This document shows positions 61,401-64,000 of a stretch of 64,000 nt of DNA, piece by piece. Source of the stretch: Ptychodera flava (lineage: Eukaryota > Hemichordata > Enteropneusta > Ptychoderidae); assembly GCF_041260155.1 (NCBI RefSeq), contig NC_091945.1:26346296-26410295 (forward strand). The letters run 5' to 3'. The notes under the pieces are model-generated. The model saw only the letters and a program-made list of their open reading frames with translations, did no database searches and was not told the origin of the DNA. A program made the translations under genes and the position numbers. Within the stretch, counting starts at the first letter, position 1. Every line of letters starts with the position of its first letter.

Positions 61401-62153
61401 TGCACAAAGAACCCCATCCCTCCCCACAAAGAGGACTTACTGCTTTTCCCTCTGGTAAAACATGTGCTCTGATACTGGTGCCATGGCGTTTGCTACCTTT
61501 GTAAACATTGTCTGAATAATGCTTACTATCTGCACAGAGAAACCACAAAGGAACATAGACAGAGTGGCAACGTGTATTGTTTAAGGCGTGAAGCGGTTAC
61601 GTAACCCATCCATGTTCGCCTCGCCTCAGGTTGCTCTCGCCTCTCTTTTCCGAAGATTGCCGACCATGCATCCTTCGGTCATGTTCGGATTTTCGCCAAT
61701 TGTTAAGCGAAAGTATGTTCGGCAAAGTTTGTATTGTTGTTGTCGTGTGGTGCTGCGCGGAATTGACGTGCTAGCGAAAACGGGAGTGTTTTGAGCTTCA
61801 GGAAAGTGAGTTTTACCGTTTTAAAAATTCCTCTCATATTTTTATATAATGAGTGTGTTTGAACCAAATTTGAAAGTCTTTTATCCATACTGTCTGGTTT
61901 TACTCAATGGTTTACGGTCAGTCATACCGTCTTTTACACGTGCGTCAAGGAAGGATGTTTATGAAGCTGCTAGCGTGTTATGTTTTGATTGGCGTGAAGC
62001 AGTGTTTCTGGCCTGAGAGCTCACAAAGTAACTATGGTTGCTACGCGACTGGCGGTGCGATGCCATCTCGTCGTATTTTTCGCATAATCTCGTGTAATTA
62101 TCAACCACAAACAAAGCCTCCAAAAAATTTAACACCTTTGAAGCTCATTTTTA

Positions 62154-63872
62154 GCTCACGTGTGTAAACACGTAGGCTATTGTCATAGCGATGTCTGTCT
62201 GTCTGTCCGTGTGTGTGTGTGTGTGTGTGTTAGTGTGTGTGTGTGTGCACGTGTGTGTCTGTCTGTCTGTTTACACGATAACTCAAAAACGCCTGAACGG
62301 ATTCAAGTAAGATTTGGTACACAGGTACCATGTGCTACTTGCAAGAACTGATTAGATTTTGGTTAGTGTGGCTTGCATATTAATGAAGTTATGCAATATC
62401 GTTTTTTTCCATACAATGGTTTCCCTATGGAGACGGTAATGACAGTGTAGACATATATCAAGAAATACTGCACAAAATTTCATGAAACTTTTCACAGATG
62501 ACAGTCTCAGAACATTATGATGATACTGTGAGTGTCATGTCAATTATCTACTCATTTGCATATTTAATGAACTTTTGTTATTAGTGAGATAACTCTGAAA
62601 TTCCTGCACCAAACTTGATGATACTTGCAACAAATATTGATCTGATATATATCTAATTATACTTCGAAGCATTAGGCAGTGTCAAGTTAACAAATAGCTC
62701 ATTTGCATATTTTATGAAGGTTTGTAATTAGTCATATAACTCCGATATAACTTCACCAAATGTGATGAAATCTGCTGCAGATACTGATCCGACTGATATC
62801 TAACTGTAGTGTAAAGCATTTAGTAGTGTTAAATTAATTAAGGGTTCATTTACATATTTAATGAACTTTGTAATTAGGTATATAAATCTGAAATTACGGT
62901 CAGTGAAATTGGGTACAGATATTGTTTTGATAAATATCTTATAGTACTGAGAAGCATTTGGCAGTGTCAAGTTAACAAATAGGTCATTTGCATATTTTAT
63001 GAAGTTTAGTAATTAGTGATATAACTCCAAAATAACTGCACCAAATGTGATGAAATCTGCTGCAGATACTGATCCAACAGATATCTAATTATGGTGTAGA
63101 GCATTTAGTTGTGTGAAGTTAATTAAGGGTTAATTTGCATATTTAATGAACTTTGTAATTAATGATATTACTCCAAAATTAAAGCATTAAATTTGATGAA
63201 ACTTGCTACAGATGTTGATCTGATAAATATCCAATTGTGCTGAGAAGCATTGAGCAGTGTCAAGTTAATAATTAGCTAATTTGCATATTCCATGAAGTCT
63301 TATAATTAGTCATATAACTCCGAAATAACTGCATCAAATGTGATGAAACTGCTGCACATACTGATACGACAGATATCTAACTGTGTTGTAAAGCATTTAG
63401 TAGTATAAAGTTAATTAAGGGTTCATTTGCATATTTATTAAACTTTGTAATTAGGTTTATATCTCTGAAATTTCGGCACTAAAATTTTGTGAAACGTGCT
63501 ACAGATGTTGATTTGATAAATATTTAATTGTGCTATGAATCATTGAACAGTGTCAAGTTAATTTAGGGTTTATTTGCATATTTTATGAACTTTGTAATAA
63601 GTGACATTACTCTAAAATTACAGCATTTGAATTGAATAAAACGTGCTACAAATGTTGATCTGATGGATATCTAATTGTCCCATAAAGCATTGAGCAGTGT
63701 CAAGTTAATTGACAGCTCATTCGCATATTAAATAAAGTTTTGTAATTAGTGATTAAACTCTGAGAGTACTGTGCGAAGTTTTAAAAACACCTGCTACATA
63801 TAGTGATAACATATATATCATTGTTCTGTGAAGCGCACTACTATTAATGAACCTGTTGTAAAACACGTGAGC
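62154..63872. mobile_element. Transposon-like element with a tandem-repeat core
   Basis: Ends are inverted (GCTCACGTGTGTAAACA at left; GCTCACGTGTTTTACAA from the right). Behind the left end lies a GT/CTGT microsatellite (62197-62265), then a unique stretch, then tandem units to ~63740. No coding capacity. Confidence 0.7.
62550..63770. repeat. Minisatellite of ~146-bp units with two alternating subtypes
   Basis: The landmark TTTGCATAT(T) recurs near 62555, 62703, 62848, 62986, 63134, 63279, 63425, 63573 and 63722, giving spacings of 138-149 bp. Subtype A has AACTGCACCAAATGTGATGA and GCTGCAGATACTGAT; subtype B has TTGATGAAACTTGCTACAGA and TGATCTGATAAATATC. They mostly alternate, giving a ~290-bp higher-order unit. 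Confidence 0.88.
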
Positions 63873-63945
63873 ATATTCAGTTCATATCTGGTAATATGAA
63901 AAGCCAATACTCTACCAAGACGACCGTGGAACAAAAGGCATGCAA

Positions 63946-64000
63946 GCGTTGCCACTCTGCCTTTGTTTCTCTGTGGAGAAACATAGACAGTCGCAACGCT
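63946..64000. repeat. Palindrome at the window edge
   Basis: agcgttgccactctgcc..tttgtttctc pairs with gagaaacatagacagtcgcaacgct, with few mismatches. A related block (gagaaaccacaaagga..gagtggcaac) occurs at 61537-61576, so it may be the end of another repeat that runs past the window. Confidence 0.65.

Overview
The window is eukaryotic (metazoan) nuclear DNA, most likely from a marine invertebrate of the deuterostome type. It is gene-poor and rich in introns, microsatellites and mobile elements, and it carries a split gene with GT-AG introns and a nuclear tRNA with a pol III terminator. I cannot name the species from sequence alone.

One convincing protein-coding gene is present. It is a BPI/LBP-family (BPI-fold, lipid/LPS-binding) secreted protein on the minus strand, 27045 to 16427, in 16 coding exons that I placed by splice sites, phase and homology. 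Signal peptide, N-terminal barrel with the conserved cysteine pair, linker, C-terminal barrel and stop are all present at family length. Exon 9 has a one-base frameshift. A TATA box, an E-box and a kappaB-like motif lie upstream. Its introns hold an initiator tRNA-Met gene, a broken SLC44/choline-transporter-like fragment, copies of a TTAA-flanked MITE, a long hairpin, and microsatellites that begin directly after three splice donors.

The rest is mostly mobile DNA. Positions 3981-6461 hold a 2.5-kb foldback element with a 7-bp target duplication. Positions 30194-39501 hold a very large inverted-repeat element. Its arms are arrays of ~390-bp modules that themselves end in palindromes, and its core holds decayed relics of a capsid-like protein family and possibly of a reverse transcriptase. 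This element was later hit by a young non-autonomous LTR retrotransposon (35594-38086; 567-bp LTRs, 4-bp target duplication). Positions 39607-41233 are a MITE split by another inverted-repeat element. Positions 44941-48880 and 56470-59625 are an old direct segmental duplication. LINE remains lie at 51160-52440 (ORF1-like zinc knuckle, minus) and 54995-55411 (reverse-transcriptase C-terminus, plus). An element at 59787-60651 is supported by an unoccupied copy of its target at about 61250. Positions 62154-63872 hold an element whose core is a ~146-bp tandem repeat with two alternating subtypes.

Stretches 876-3980, 6462-8478, 13130-14630, 14724-16426, 27750-29587, 49010-50515 and 52445-54660 contain no gene I can support.
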